26,437 nt of DNA from a virus, in IMG/VR virus record IMGVR_UViG_3300025314_000090, positions 1-26,437 of that record, one strand, 5' to 3'. The notes under the pieces were generated by a model. It saw nothing but the letters and a program-made list of their open reading frames with translations. It was not told the origin of the DNA and ran no database searches. Numbering within the stretch: the first letter of the stretch is position 1; every line of letters begins with the position of its first letter. The position numbers and the translations under genes are program-made. Shown here one piece after another: positions 1-7,578 of the stretch.

Positions 1-182
1 GTGTTCAGCGAGTCCTCGCGGAACACCTCGTCGGGTGGCCGGAGCTCGCGCACGGTCGTACCGTCGGCGCGTCTGTAATTGAAGACGCCTACGCGAGTCG
101 GATGGCCGTCGACGCGCAGGAAGCCCTGCGAGGTGCGCCGGCCCTTCGTCGGCAGACGCGAGAAGTCGTAGCGCGCGGGCAC
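1..182 (-). CDS. DUF2213-like phage head protein, N-terminal part only
   Basis: The minus strand reads from a GTG at 182 to the window edge without a stop, giving 60 residues that begin VPARYDFSRLPTKGR and include TRVGVFNYRR and ELRPPDEVFREDSL. This pattern (Arg/Tyr start, T-R-x-G-V-F-x-Y, then E-L-R-P-x-E-x-V-F) is typical of the DUF2213 proteins that sit between the MuF-type gene and the capsid gene in many tailed phages; a role in head maturation or scaffolding is usually assumed. A TAA lies four codons upstream in frame, so no earlier start is possible; the ribosome site is weak. The gene follows the 77-residue protein after a 34-base gap. The rest of the gene lies left of the window. Confidence 0.75.
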   Translation of the reverse strand, partial: MPARYDFSRLPTKGRRTSQGFLRVDGHPTRVGVFNYRRADGTTVRELRPPDEVFREDSLN

Positions 183-216
183 GCCTCGACCTTAGAGGTC
201 GGTGAGGAGGCCCGCT

Positions 217-450
217 CTACTGCCAGCCGCCTGCGTACTTCGGCGCCTCGATGCCGCGGGCTCGGAAGTGCTGCTCGCGCAGCCCGAGCAGCCGCTTCCA
301 CATCGCAGACTGGTCGCGCTGCAGGGCACCGAGCGAATACCAGACGTTCTCGGGGAGCTCGCCCGTCTCGTCGAGGTAGGCGAGCGCAATCGCCTCCGCG
401 CCTGCGGGGTCGTCTTTCTGGACGTTGTCGTACAGCTCCACTGCCCTCAT
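217..450 (-). CDS. hypothetical small head-module protein (77 aa)
   Basis: I do not recognise a family. The ATG at 450 overlaps the stop of the MuF gene by four bases (ATGA), which selects this start over a longer upstream reading that would lie inside the MuF gene. The product is acidic in its first half (MRAVELYDNVQKDDPAGAEA) and basic at its C-terminus, with a predicted all-helical character and no membrane segment. Its place between the MuF protein and the DUF2213 protein suggests a head-assembly accessory role, by position only. Confidence 0.65.
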   Translation of the reverse strand: MRAVELYDNVQKDDPAGAEAIALAYLDETGELPENVWYSLGALQRDQSAMWKRLLGLREQHFRARGIEAPKYAGGWQ

Positions 451-2144
451 TTTATCGTCCAGCCAATGCGCTCGAGCTCGGTCGCCAGGACCGTACGCTC
501 GTAGGCTTTCAAGCCTGGCACGACGTCGGCAAAAAGACGAGCCGCCGACGCGGGGCGGGGCACCGAGTCCGTGCGGCGTTTGTAGGCGATAGCCGTCTCT
601 TCGAGCACGCGCAGCACCTTGGCCTCCGACCATCCGGTCAGCACCTGCAAGCGCGAGCAGACCACGGCGATCATGTCGTCATAGGACCGCAGAAGGTTGC
701 TCACCGGCGCCCACTGGCCTGTCTTCTTCGACACTTCTGGCAGTCCAAGCACGTCGCTTCCCTGGGGGCGGCCCTTGATGCCGAGCAGCTTCCGGGTAGT
801 ACGGCGGGAGAGGACCTCCGTCACCACCTCCTCCACCAGCAGGCCGGACAGCGCGTAGAAGATCTCCGGCCCGTGGCCATGAATGGTCTCGTGAAAGAGG
901 GTGTTTATGGACTTTCGGTGTAGGTCCGTGAGCTGGGCGCCGCTTCCCTTGGCGAGCTCTGCCGTGGCCTCCGACAACTGCTGCGCGACTACGGGGTCGA
1001 TGGTCATCTCTCCGGTGTCGGTCTTCCACGATGCCCGGATGCCAGGACCAGGACTCGCAACCGTCACCACGTCATCGCTCGGAAGTGCTGGCTTTTGGAC
1101 AGCGCGCAGGCTGCGTTGCACGAAAGACCGCGCCGCCGCCCGAGCGGCCTTGCCACCGTCCTTTGCCTGCCAGCCCTTGGCGATTGACGCCCGGGCGCCG
1201 CGCGCACGCGACGTCGTCTGCTGCGGCGTAGCGGCCGGAGCGGCGGCCGGTGCAGCCGCCGGCGGCTGCACGCCCATCGCCACGAGCAGCTTGTCGACCA
1301 CGGGGATCGCCGAGCACCTGCAGCGCACGTCGCCGCCAGGGTGGTTGTGGCCGCCGGCCGCGTTGGTGACCGGCGCCGAGTCCCAGCGGCAGCGCTGGCC
1401 ATCGAGCACGCGGTGATGCGGGCGCACCCGCTCGTCCTGCGAGGTGCTCCAGTCGTACTCCGCGATTCCGAGGCGCGTTTGCCGCACGCGCGTGAGCTCG
1501 CCGTTCAGCTTGCCGACCTGGTCGACGGCGATCAGGTTCGCGCGCGAGCGTGCGAGACCGAGCTCGCGTTGCAGGTCCCTCGAGATGTCCTCGACGCGTC
1601 GACCCTCGCGCACGCCGCGCAACGCAGCGGCCTCGATCCGTGCGAGCGCCTCAGTGCCGAGCGATCCAATCAGCTTCACGTTCTGCTTGGCGAACGCTTC
1701 GAGCTGCGCCTGCTGGTCCTCGGCGACGGGCAGCGGGTTGAAGCCGGTCTGTAGCTTGAGCGTGGCGCCGAGCTCGGCCTTGTTGCGTGCCGCGACATCG
1801 ACGGCGATCGTGCGCACGGCCGTGTCGATCCGCTGCTCGTTGACACGGGCCTCGTAGTCGGCGACCGCACGCGCCATCGCGTGCTCGACGTCGTCGGCAG
1901 GCGCGTCACGGCGCTCGAGCTCGCGTGCGTGCGCGAGGATCGCCGGCATACGCGGCAGCAGGTGCTCGCGCACCGCGGCCCCGAGCTCCGCCACCATGCC
2001 GCGCAGCAAGATCGAGTAGCGCAGCGCCGCGGCGTTGGGGAACGCTGGCGGACGCACGCGAGTACTCGGCCGGCGTGCGAGGCCGCGCTCGCGTGCAAGC
2101 TCGCGCCGCATCCGCAGCTCGAGCGCCTTCTCGGGCCGCAGCAC
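447..2144 (-). CDS. MuF-type (SPP1 gp7-like) head morphogenesis protein with a C-terminal HExxH domain
   Basis: 565 residues, GTG start two bases after the portal stop. Residues 1-225 are long helices. Residues 230-282 carry the MuF signature: a DWSTSQDERVRPHH segment, LDGQRCRW, then HNHPGGDVRCRCSAIPV, as in SPP1 gp7 and Mu gpF, minor head proteins carried in the virion and possibly ejected with DNA. After an Ala/Pro linker (about 293-310) lies a second domain of about 250 residues. It contains LFHETIHGHG (H418, E419, H422) and, about 16 residues on, LLVEEVVTEV, so a zinc metalloprotease (gluzincin-like) fold is plausible. MuF proteins with variable C-terminal toxin domains are known from temperate phages; this may be one, or a capsid-processing protease. 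The MuF assignment is strong; the protease call is inference. Confidence 0.85.
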   Translation of the reverse strand: MLRPEKALELRMRRELARERGLARRPSTRVRPPAFPNAAALRYSILLRGMVAELGAAVREHLLPRMPAILAHARELERRDAPADDVEHAMARAVADYEARVNEQRIDTAVRTIAVDVAARNKAELGATLKLQTGFNPLPVAEDQQAQLEAFAKQNVKLIGSLGTEALARIEAAALRGVREGRRVEDISRDLQRELGLARSRANLIAVDQVGKLNGELTRVRQTRLGIAEYDWSTSQDERVRPHHRVLDGQRCRWDSAPVTNAAGGHNHPGGDVRCRCSAIPVVDKLLVAMGVQPPAAAPAAAPAATPQQTTSRARGARASIAKGWQAKDGGKAARAAARSFVQRSLRAVQKPALPSDDVVTVASPGPGIRASWKTDTGEMTIDPVVAQQLSEATAELAKGSGAQLTDLHRKSINTLFHETIHGHGPEIFYALSGLLVEEVVTEVLSRRTTRKLLGIKGRPQGSDVLGLPEVSKKTGQWAPVSNLLRSYDDMIAVVCSRLQVLTGWSEAKVLRVLEETAIAYKRRTDSVPRPASAARLFADVVPGLKAYERTVLATELERIGWTIK

Positions 2145-2146
2145 CG

Positions 2147-3586
2147 CTACTCCTCTGGCTCGAGATCAGGCTCGGGCTTCGGTGCGTTCGGATCGATCGG
2201 CTCGGGTGGGTTCTCGAGGCGGTCTACGGCGTTCTCGACGCCCAACTTGAGCATGGTCTCGCGCGCCTCGACGTCGATGCGGGTCTCGGCAGACCAGCCC
2301 CCTGGACCGAAGCGCGAGAGCGCTACCTCTTCGGGAAACAGCACCTGCGCGTGGACATAGGCCACATCGGATTCTGCCTTCAGGTTCTCGATCTCGGCCT
2401 GCTCCTTCGCGGTCGGCGTCCAGAGGGGCTTGAAACAAATGTCCCACGACTCCGGCTCGCCGCCCTGCTCGTGCCACAGCATCGCGAAGAGCTTGCGGAG
2501 CTGCGGCTTGACCTGGGCCTCGCGCTCGGCTGCGCACTGGTCGCGAAACCATCGCAGGTCCGACTCGCCGGTGGCGTTCAGGCCCGACGGTGATTGCCCG
2601 AACGCGATGGTGGCCGGCATGCGGGCCGCGGCTGCGAAGCGCAGCACGAACATCTGCATCACCTCCGGCACGCCGGTCAACGGAGTCGGCTTGCGCTCGA
2701 ACTCCTCGCCGTCCGCGTCGAGCAGCACCGCCCGCACGGTCGAGCGGGCGAGGTCCATCATTTCCATGCGGGCGTGGATGACGTCGCCGCCGCCCGCTGC
2801 CATCTGGTCGGCGAAGCCCCGCATCTTGAACACCGCCTGCGCGACGTCGGCCATCAGGTGAGCGACCGAGCCCCACGTGGTCTCGAAGTCTTGCAGCACC
2901 TCGTGCACGCGCTGCAGCACCGACTGGTCCCAGCCCATCAGCGTGCGACGCTTGGTGGGAGTCGTGCGAGCTCCGCGGAAGATCAACATTCGCGATTCGT
3001 GAATCGCGAATCCGCCGGCGGCCGAGGAGGTGACGGGCCCGGACGAGGGCACGCGCGTGATGCGGTAGAGCTGCGGTCGGCCGTACTTCGGCGCGCGCGG
3101 GTCCTCGTAGTAGCTCAGGACCTGCATGTCGCGCCGATCGAAGGCGGTCAGGAACGTGACCTTCTTGACCTTCGCGGGATCGAGCGGATCGATCTCCCCG
3201 AGCCCGTCCTCGACACCCACATACACGCCCCCACCACCGAAGAGCCTTCCCCAAGTGAGGCCTTCGACGAAAGCCTCGTGTCCGCCGAGCTCGCACCAGC
3301 GAGCCATTAGGGCGTTTGCCTGCTGCGAGTCGTCGCAGGTGAGCTCGAAGCCCGAGCGCATCATTTCGTCGACGGGCAGCTCACAGACGCGCGCCGCGAG
3401 GTCGTTGCCGTCGTAGAGGTTCTCGAGCTCGGAGTCGCTCAGCGGGATCGACAGCGCGAACGCCTGGCCGCGGCGCTTGTCCCGCAGCACGTTACCGAGA
3501 CCGGTGATGGTGTTGATCCAGCCGTCGTGGCGGATCTGCCGCCACACGTGCTCGACAGTGGATCGACTCAGTACGCCTCGCTGCAT
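2147..3586 (-). CDS. phage portal protein, DUF1073 (Phage_portal_3) type
   Basis: 479 residues. The portal forms the dodecameric ring at the head vertex through which DNA is packaged and ejected. The N-terminus (WINTITGLGNVLRDKRRG, then LYDGNDLAARVCELPVDEM) and the later MGWDQSVLQRVHEVLQDFE and GLNATGESDLRWFRDQC segments match the DUF1073 portal family, as does the length. Start: ATG at 3586, five bases after the terminase stop; an open frame continues further upstream but runs inside the terminase gene. The C-terminus is Pro/Asp/Glu-rich. The position directly after large terminase and before MuF is the standard order. Some databases attach an anti-CBASS (Acb1) label to this family; gene order here supports portal. 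Confidence 0.9.
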   Translation of the reverse strand: MQRGVLSRSTVEHVWRQIRHDGWINTITGLGNVLRDKRRGQAFALSIPLSDSELENLYDGNDLAARVCELPVDEMMRSGFELTCDDSQQANALMARWCELGGHEAFVEGLTWGRLFGGGGVYVGVEDGLGEIDPLDPAKVKKVTFLTAFDRRDMQVLSYYEDPRAPKYGRPQLYRITRVPSSGPVTSSAAGGFAIHESRMLIFRGARTTPTKRRTLMGWDQSVLQRVHEVLQDFETTWGSVAHLMADVAQAVFKMRGFADQMAAGGGDVIHARMEMMDLARSTVRAVLLDADGEEFERKPTPLTGVPEVMQMFVLRFAAAARMPATIAFGQSPSGLNATGESDLRWFRDQCAAEREAQVKPQLRKLFAMLWHEQGGEPESWDICFKPLWTPTAKEQAEIENLKAESDVAYVHAQVLFPEEVALSRFGPGGWSAETRIDVEARETMLKLGVENAVDRLENPPEPIDPNAPKPEPDLEPEE

Positions 3587-3590
3587 TCGA

Positions 3591-5099
3591 TCACCGGTTC
3601 TCGAGCGCCTTGCGCCAGCGCTCCATCCCCACCGTATCCAGCTCTGAGAAGGCCCGGGACGCGGCGTCGATCTGGTCGGCGTGCTTGCCTTCCGGGAAGG
3701 CCTCGGCCTCGGAGAAGAAGCTACCGTTCCACTCGCCCCGCACCACCTTGACGTTCTGGGCCTCGGCCTGCGTGCTGAGCGGGCTCGCGTAGGTGATCTT
3801 GTCCTCCTTGGCGACGAGCGTGCGGACCACATGGCCGGGCAGCATGCGCTTGAGCTCCTGCGCCTGCGCCTTGCCGGCCTGGCCTGGGTCCTGCCAGCAC
3901 GCCTGCACTACCTTCGGGCCGTCCTGCTGGGCTGTGGTCTGGATCAGCGCCCGCACCTGCCCCGGCGAGCCCCGGAGGCTCACGACGTCCTCGAGCCAGA
4001 ATCCTCCGTCCGAGTCGATGGCCATCAGGACGCCGCGCGTCCACGACGGGTCGGGGTTCTCTGGTGTGGGCTTGCTGGCCGCGAGGTCCCAGCCACGCGC
4101 GCGCCTGATCACCTTCGCCCGTGGGCACGGCTTGTCGACTACCTCGAAGAAGCCGCGTTGGAAGTACAGGCCCGCGGCCGGCGCGATGTTCCAGTTGCCC
4201 TTGCGCAGGCGCAGGCGCTCGACGCTCTGCAACGAGTGCAGGTTCGCCTCGTAGCCGGGATCACCGTCACGCAAGATCTTGTTGTCGTCGAGGGTTGCGG
4301 GGATGAAGGTGAAGCTCTTGGGCGGGATGCGACGGCCGTTGGTGTCGACCATCTCGGGGTGCTGCGCCTCGAGCTCCTCGCGGCTGTCGCTCCAGTGCAG
4401 CTGATCGTCGCGGCGGTAGAACCACCGCACGACGCCGGACCGCTCGGGGATGGCGTAGCCGTCGGCGTCGATCCACCAGTCGACGAGCCTGCGCACCCAA
4501 CCGCCGACGGGATCGCTCGCCGGGACCGGGTTCATGGTGGCGCGCACGTACGCGCGCACGTGCGACAGCGAGCGAGAGCGGCTCAACAAGTACCAGAACT
4601 GCGACTCGAGGAAGTGCGGCAGCTCTTCGAAGTGGATGCCCGCGTACGCTTTGCTTTGGTGTTGTTGGGTGTTGAGCGCGTGTTGCAGGTGCGAGAGCTT
4701 GACCGATCCCCCAGCCGGCAGCGCCCAGGACAGCTCGGTCGTGTTGGAGCGCGCACCGAAGCGCGGATAGTGGGCGAGCGTCTCGGACCAGATCGACTCC
4801 GCGCCTTTGAGCTCGCCGGTCGTGCGCCGAAAAATGATCGCGTTAAAGCGCGGATCGTCGAAGTAGCGGGTCGGGTAGATGGCCTGCGACCAGCTCTTGC
4901 CGCCGCCGGCGCCGCCACCGAAGAACACGATGTCGGCGTCGGACGAGAAGAACGCTGTCTGGGGGCCTTGCTGCGGCGCGATGCCGACCGACCACCAGTG
5001 CTTGCCGCAGGTGCAGATGTGTTCGCAGGCCGAGAGTCCGTCGTCGAGCAGCCTGCGCGCGTAGACGGCAACGCGCTCGGGCGGATGCCCGCACCTCAC
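3591..5099 (-). CDS. terL: terminase large subunit
   Basis: 502 residues, the ATP-driven packaging motor and head-full/cos nuclease. The ATPase domain shows a glycine-rich Walker A (GGGAGGGKS, residues 61-69) and a Walker B ending in Glu pairs (AGIHFEEL, E158/E159). The RNase H-like nuclease domain shows GWDLA (D338), a second acidic strand (CWQDPG, D404) and HADQIDA (D475/D478), the expected acidic triad. The GTG start at 5099 overlaps the upstream gene's stop (GTGA). An unusual feature is an N-terminal extension of about 40 residues with Cys/His residues (C3, H5, C25, H27, C29, C31, H34) that could bind zinc before the ATPase begins. Confidence 0.95.
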   Translation of the reverse strand: MRCGHPPERVAVYARRLLDDGLSACEHICTCGKHWWSVGIAPQQGPQTAFFSSDADIVFFGGGAGGGKSWSQAIYPTRYFDDPRFNAIIFRRTTGELKGAESIWSETLAHYPRFGARSNTTELSWALPAGGSVKLSHLQHALNTQQHQSKAYAGIHFEELPHFLESQFWYLLSRSRSLSHVRAYVRATMNPVPASDPVGGWVRRLVDWWIDADGYAIPERSGVVRWFYRRDDQLHWSDSREELEAQHPEMVDTNGRRIPPKSFTFIPATLDDNKILRDGDPGYEANLHSLQSVERLRLRKGNWNIAPAAGLYFQRGFFEVVDKPCPRAKVIRRARGWDLAASKPTPENPDPSWTRGVLMAIDSDGGFWLEDVVSLRGSPGQVRALIQTTAQQDGPKVVQACWQDPGQAGKAQAQELKRMLPGHVVRTLVAKEDKITYASPLSTQAEAQNVKVVRGEWNGSFFSEAEAFPEGKHADQIDAASRAFSELDTVGMERWRKALENR

Positions 5100-5527
5100 G
5101 GCGCCTCGTCGCGCACCCGAATGCCCGCCTTGCGAAGAAATTCAGCGGGGCTCAGGCCGTGGTTGAAGCGTGCCTTAGTGAGGATGGCGTTGACGACCCG
5201 CAGGCTGCGACGGAACCGGCTGTGCCGCTTGGCGCACGCCTTGGCGCAGTAGTCGTGGTTTCCGGTGCGGCGCACAAACATCTTACTGCACCCGGGGCAC
5301 TGCGCGGCGCCGAAGTTCCGCCGGCGCAGCGCGTGCACGTCGAAGACGGGACGCTCGCTGCTGAACGTCGCCGGCGTCGGCTCGCCTCGCGCGTGGGCGG
5401 CGCCGACGTTGCAGCCTTGGCAGGGTCCCAGCTGCGAGGGCCGCTGCTGCGCGTGCTCGTGCCGGCGCACGCACGCGGCGCGTGTCAGCACGCACCGCAG
5501 GGGCACGCACCGGAAGGTGTCAGCCAC
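5096..5527 (-). CDS. small protein with two Cys-rich, probably zinc-binding modules
   Basis: 143 residues from a GTG at 5527 that overlaps the end of the small terminase gene by eight bases; the frame stays open upstream but only inside that gene. The first module has C7, C19, C36 and C39 in the arrangement C-x11-C-x16-C-x2-C, followed by a conserved G and H. The second, residues 77-98, is C-x2-C-x13-C-x3-C (CPGCSKMF ... YCAKAC), resembling small treble-clef zinc fingers that bind DNA or sit in HNH-type proteins. The basic C-terminal third is helical. The first module recurs in the gene at 6083-6652. It lies between the two terminase genes, so a packaging or late-regulation role is possible. 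Confidence 0.7.
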   Translation of the reverse strand: MADTFRCVPLRCVLTRAACVRRHEHAQQRPSQLGPCQGCNVGAAHARGEPTPATFSSERPVFDVHALRRRNFGAAQCPGCSKMFVRRTGNHDYCAKACAKRHSRFRRSLRVVNAILTKARFNHGLSPAEFLRKAGIRVRDEAP

Positions 5528-6086
5528 CGTCGGCCTTTGGCTTGACCCGGCCCGCGCCCGGATAGTGGTAGTGCACGACCGCGCCCGTCGCCGGCAGCGG
5601 CGCGCCGTCCTTGCCGGTGTGCTCGTGCTTCTCGACCACGAGCCCGACGATCTTGGCCAGCAACGCCAGCGCGCCGAGCTTGTCGTGCTGCTTGACCGCC
5701 TGGCCGTGCCGGCCATCGCTGCCGAAGATGTCCCGCACCTCAGCGACCGCGTACAGCTGATCGGCGGTGAGGCTCTTTGAGGCCTTGAGGCTCACGCGAT
5801 CGGAATCCCACTGCGCCACCTGCCCGACGTCCGAGGTCGCCAGCACGAGCAGCCGCCCCACTACGCTCTCGAGGCTGACCCCGAGCTTCGAGCACACGTC
5901 GCTGGCGCGCCTCTTGAGCTCGGCCTGCAGGTCGGGGTCGCGCAGCATCTCGTAGGCGCGCTCTCGAGCGCTACGCGCCGGAGCCCCGGCCGCGCGGGCC
6001 GCACGCGCGCCGTTGAAGTCTTTGAGGTACTCGAGCACGAACACGTCGCGCTTGAACGTCGATCGCTGGCGGCCCTTCTTCTTCAC
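5520..6086 (-). CDS. terS: terminase small subunit (Terminase_2-like)
   Basis: 188 residues; the subunit that recognises the packaging site and recruits the large terminase. The N-terminus is very basic. FVLEYLKDFNGARAARAAG followed by ARERAYEMLRDPDLQAEL is the helix-turn-helix and 'cut' helix pattern of the Terminase_2 family. The middle (DVGQVAQWDSDRVSLKASKSL ... AVAEV) and KQHDKLGALALLAKIVGLV also match that family. The GTG at 6086 overlaps the upstream stop (GTGA), which I prefer over an in-frame ATG at 6143 inside the neighbouring gene. It precedes the large subunit by one small gene. Confidence 0.85.
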   Translation of the reverse strand: MKKKGRQRSTFKRDVFVLEYLKDFNGARAARAAGAPARSARERAYEMLRDPDLQAELKRRASDVCSKLGVSLESVVGRLLVLATSDVGQVAQWDSDRVSLKASKSLTADQLYAVAEVRDIFGSDGRHGQAVKQHDKLGALALLAKIVGLVVEKHEHTGKDGAPLPATGAVVHYHYPGAGRVKPKADGG

Positions 6087-6652
6087 CCTGCGACGCCTCC
6101 GAACCGAGCGGCGAGCTGCTCGACGGCCTCGAGGCTTGCGCACTCGATCTCGAGCCTACCGAGCCGCACCAGGAAGGGCGCCGGCGGCAGCTTGCCGGTC
6201 AGCGTCACGACCTCGAAGCTGGCTGTGCAGTCCTGGCAGGTGGCGGTTCTTGTCTTGGGCATAATCGGCTCCTCGGTGGTGGGCTCGGGCTCGGCGGCCT
6301 GGGTGGGGGTCGCAGTGGTGATGGGCGGGGCAGGTTCCGGCACAGCAGCCGCAGCGGCGGCAGCGGCAGCCGCCTTGCGCGACTTCTGAAACCCCCACGC
6401 GATGTGGCCGCGCTTCTTTGGAGCGGCGATCGGGATCGAGGCCGGCACGGGTGAGCCGATCGCGGGCGCGTCATGGTGCGGCTCGCCGCGCCGGTGCGAG
6501 ATCCCGATCGGGCACTCGGTGCAGGGGGTGCGGCCGTTCTTTCGATCGGCGCCGTTGTCGCGCACGTACCGTAGCGCGCAGGTCGAGCGCGAGAGCTTGA
6601 TGCGCAGCCGATCGCAGCGGAAGTGCTCGGCCATGTGCAGGGCGAAGGTCAT
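6083..6652 (-). CDS. Cys-cluster protein with poly-Ala linker, paralogous module to the 5096-5527 gene
   Basis: 189 residues, ATG at 6652 in an ATGA overlap with the methyltransferase gene. Residues 11-55 contain C13, C25, C44 and C47 (C-x11-C-x18-C-x2-C) with FRC, LSR, C-x-x-R, PC-x-x-C-x-x-G and H-x-R-G-E-P in the same order as the 143-residue protein, so the two share a domain. Then follow a basic region, ten consecutive alanines, a Pro/Thr/Glu-rich linker, and a C-terminal CxxC region (TCQDCTASFEVVTL). The function is unknown; zinc binding is inferred. The spacing and shared module suggest two adaptors around the small terminase. Confidence 0.65.
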   Translation of the reverse strand: MTFALHMAEHFRCDRLRIKLSRSTCALRYVRDNGADRKNGRTPCTECPIGISHRRGEPHHDAPAIGSPVPASIPIAAPKKRGHIAWGFQKSRKAAAAAAAAAAVPEPAPPITTATPTQAAEPEPTTEEPIMPKTRTATCQDCTASFEVVTLTGKLPPAPFLVRLGRLEIECASLEAVEQLAARFGGVAG

Positions 6653-7578
6653 GCGGCCAGCACCGGACCCAGCGGCCCGAACACCTTGCGGAACAGCGGC
6701 AGCTTGGGGCCCGAGTAGAAGATGGCCTGCGCGTAGCGGTTGCCGCTGTGTGGCGAGCCGTCGTGGGCCAGGAACGAGATGCGGGGAGGGAAGCAGACAG
6801 GGAGCTTCCCCAGCAGCGCGCGCTGCCACGCCGTGTCCGTGCAGGCGTTGACGAGCAGCACGCCGGCGCTGAAGTCGAAGCCGGCGCCCTCGAGGAAGCG
6901 GCGCGCGAACTGCTCGCACAGCGGATCGCTGTAGGGCGGGTTGAGAAAGAGCGTCGAGGACTTCCACGGCTGCGTGAGGCCGTTCTGCGCGACCGTGTAG
7001 TAGCGCTGCGCCCCCACCACCGCCTGCGCGCGATCGTTGCTGGCGGGGTCGAGCTCGATAGAGCCCAACACCCGGCGGACCATCTCGATGATCGCGGGCG
7101 GGGTGCCCCAAGCGTCGCCGTCGAAGTCGCTGGCGGACGTCACGGCGGCGAGGTCGGGGGCGCGCTTGCCGGACTCGACGCGTGATCGAGCGGTCTCCAG
7201 ACGCGCGGACCACTCACCGGCATCGAGCTTGGCCATCTTCTCGTATCGCGCGACGTCCTGTCGCGTAAGGCCCAAGCGTTTGAGCTCGCGAGACTTCGAC
7301 GGCGGCAAAACCTGTTCGGTTTCCGACAGGTTCTTGCGCGGCCTGCCACCTCCGGTTGGGTGCTGCTCCATCTCGAGCGTGAACTCGCCGATCCTGCGTT
7401 CGTAGCGGCGCCCCAGCACGTAGGTGTCGGCGTGCGCGATGCCCACGACCCTGTGGCGCCGGGTGTACTCCTCGATCGCCTTCACCTTGTCGCGAATCTC
7501 GACGGCTTCGTCGACGCTCTTAACCTCGGACAAGAGCGCGCAGGCCTTCTCGAGCGAAGCCGTGATGGCGAGCGTCAA
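6649..7578 (-). CDS. phage DNA N6-adenine methyltransferase (Dam, PF05869-like) with extra N-terminal module
   Basis: 309 residues. The C-terminal half (about 150-309) matches the phage Dam family: DAWGTPPAIIEMV, IELDPAS (177-180, part of the SAM site), NDRAQAVVGAQRYYT, the catalytic NPPY motif at 213-216, and a conserved tail (CFPPRISFL ... AIFYSG). It would methylate adenine in DNA, often to evade host restriction. The N-terminal ~135 residues are a separate helical module (ERRIGEF, then LGLTRQDVARYEKMAKL) that the next gene shares. The start appears to be TTG at 7578 within a TTGA overlap; no ATG is available nearby. Confidence 0.85.
   Translation of the reverse strand: MTLAITASLEKACALLSEVKSVDEAVEIRDKVKAIEEYTRRHRVVGIAHADTYVLGRRYERRIGEFTLEMEQHPTGGGRPRKNLSETEQVLPPSKSRELKRLGLTRQDVARYEKMAKLDAGEWSARLETARSRVESGKRAPDLAAVTSASDFDGDAWGTPPAIIEMVRRVLGSIELDPASNDRAQAVVGAQRYYTVAQNGLTQPWKSSTLFLNPPYSDPLCEQFARRFLEGAGFDFSAGVLLVNACTDTAWQRALLGKLPVCFPPRISFLAHDGSPHSGNRYAQAIFYSGPKLPLFRKVFGPLGPVLAA

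Noticed and set aside
102-923. A 273-codon plus-strand open frame at the left end
   Set aside because: It lies opposite DUF2213, the 77-residue gene and the MuF C-terminal domain; its composition (Arg/Ala/Ser-rich) is that of a shadow frame.
2147-3586. An anti-CBASS (Acb1) enzyme
   Set aside because: This name is sometimes transferred to the DUF1073 family, but size, sequence pattern and position between large terminase and MuF indicate the portal; I see no support for a nuclease activity.
3681-5252. A 523-codon plus-strand open frame
   Set aside because: It is antisense to the large terminase, which has complete ATPase and nuclease motifs. Long antisense frames are expected at this GC content, and the product has no recognisable domain.
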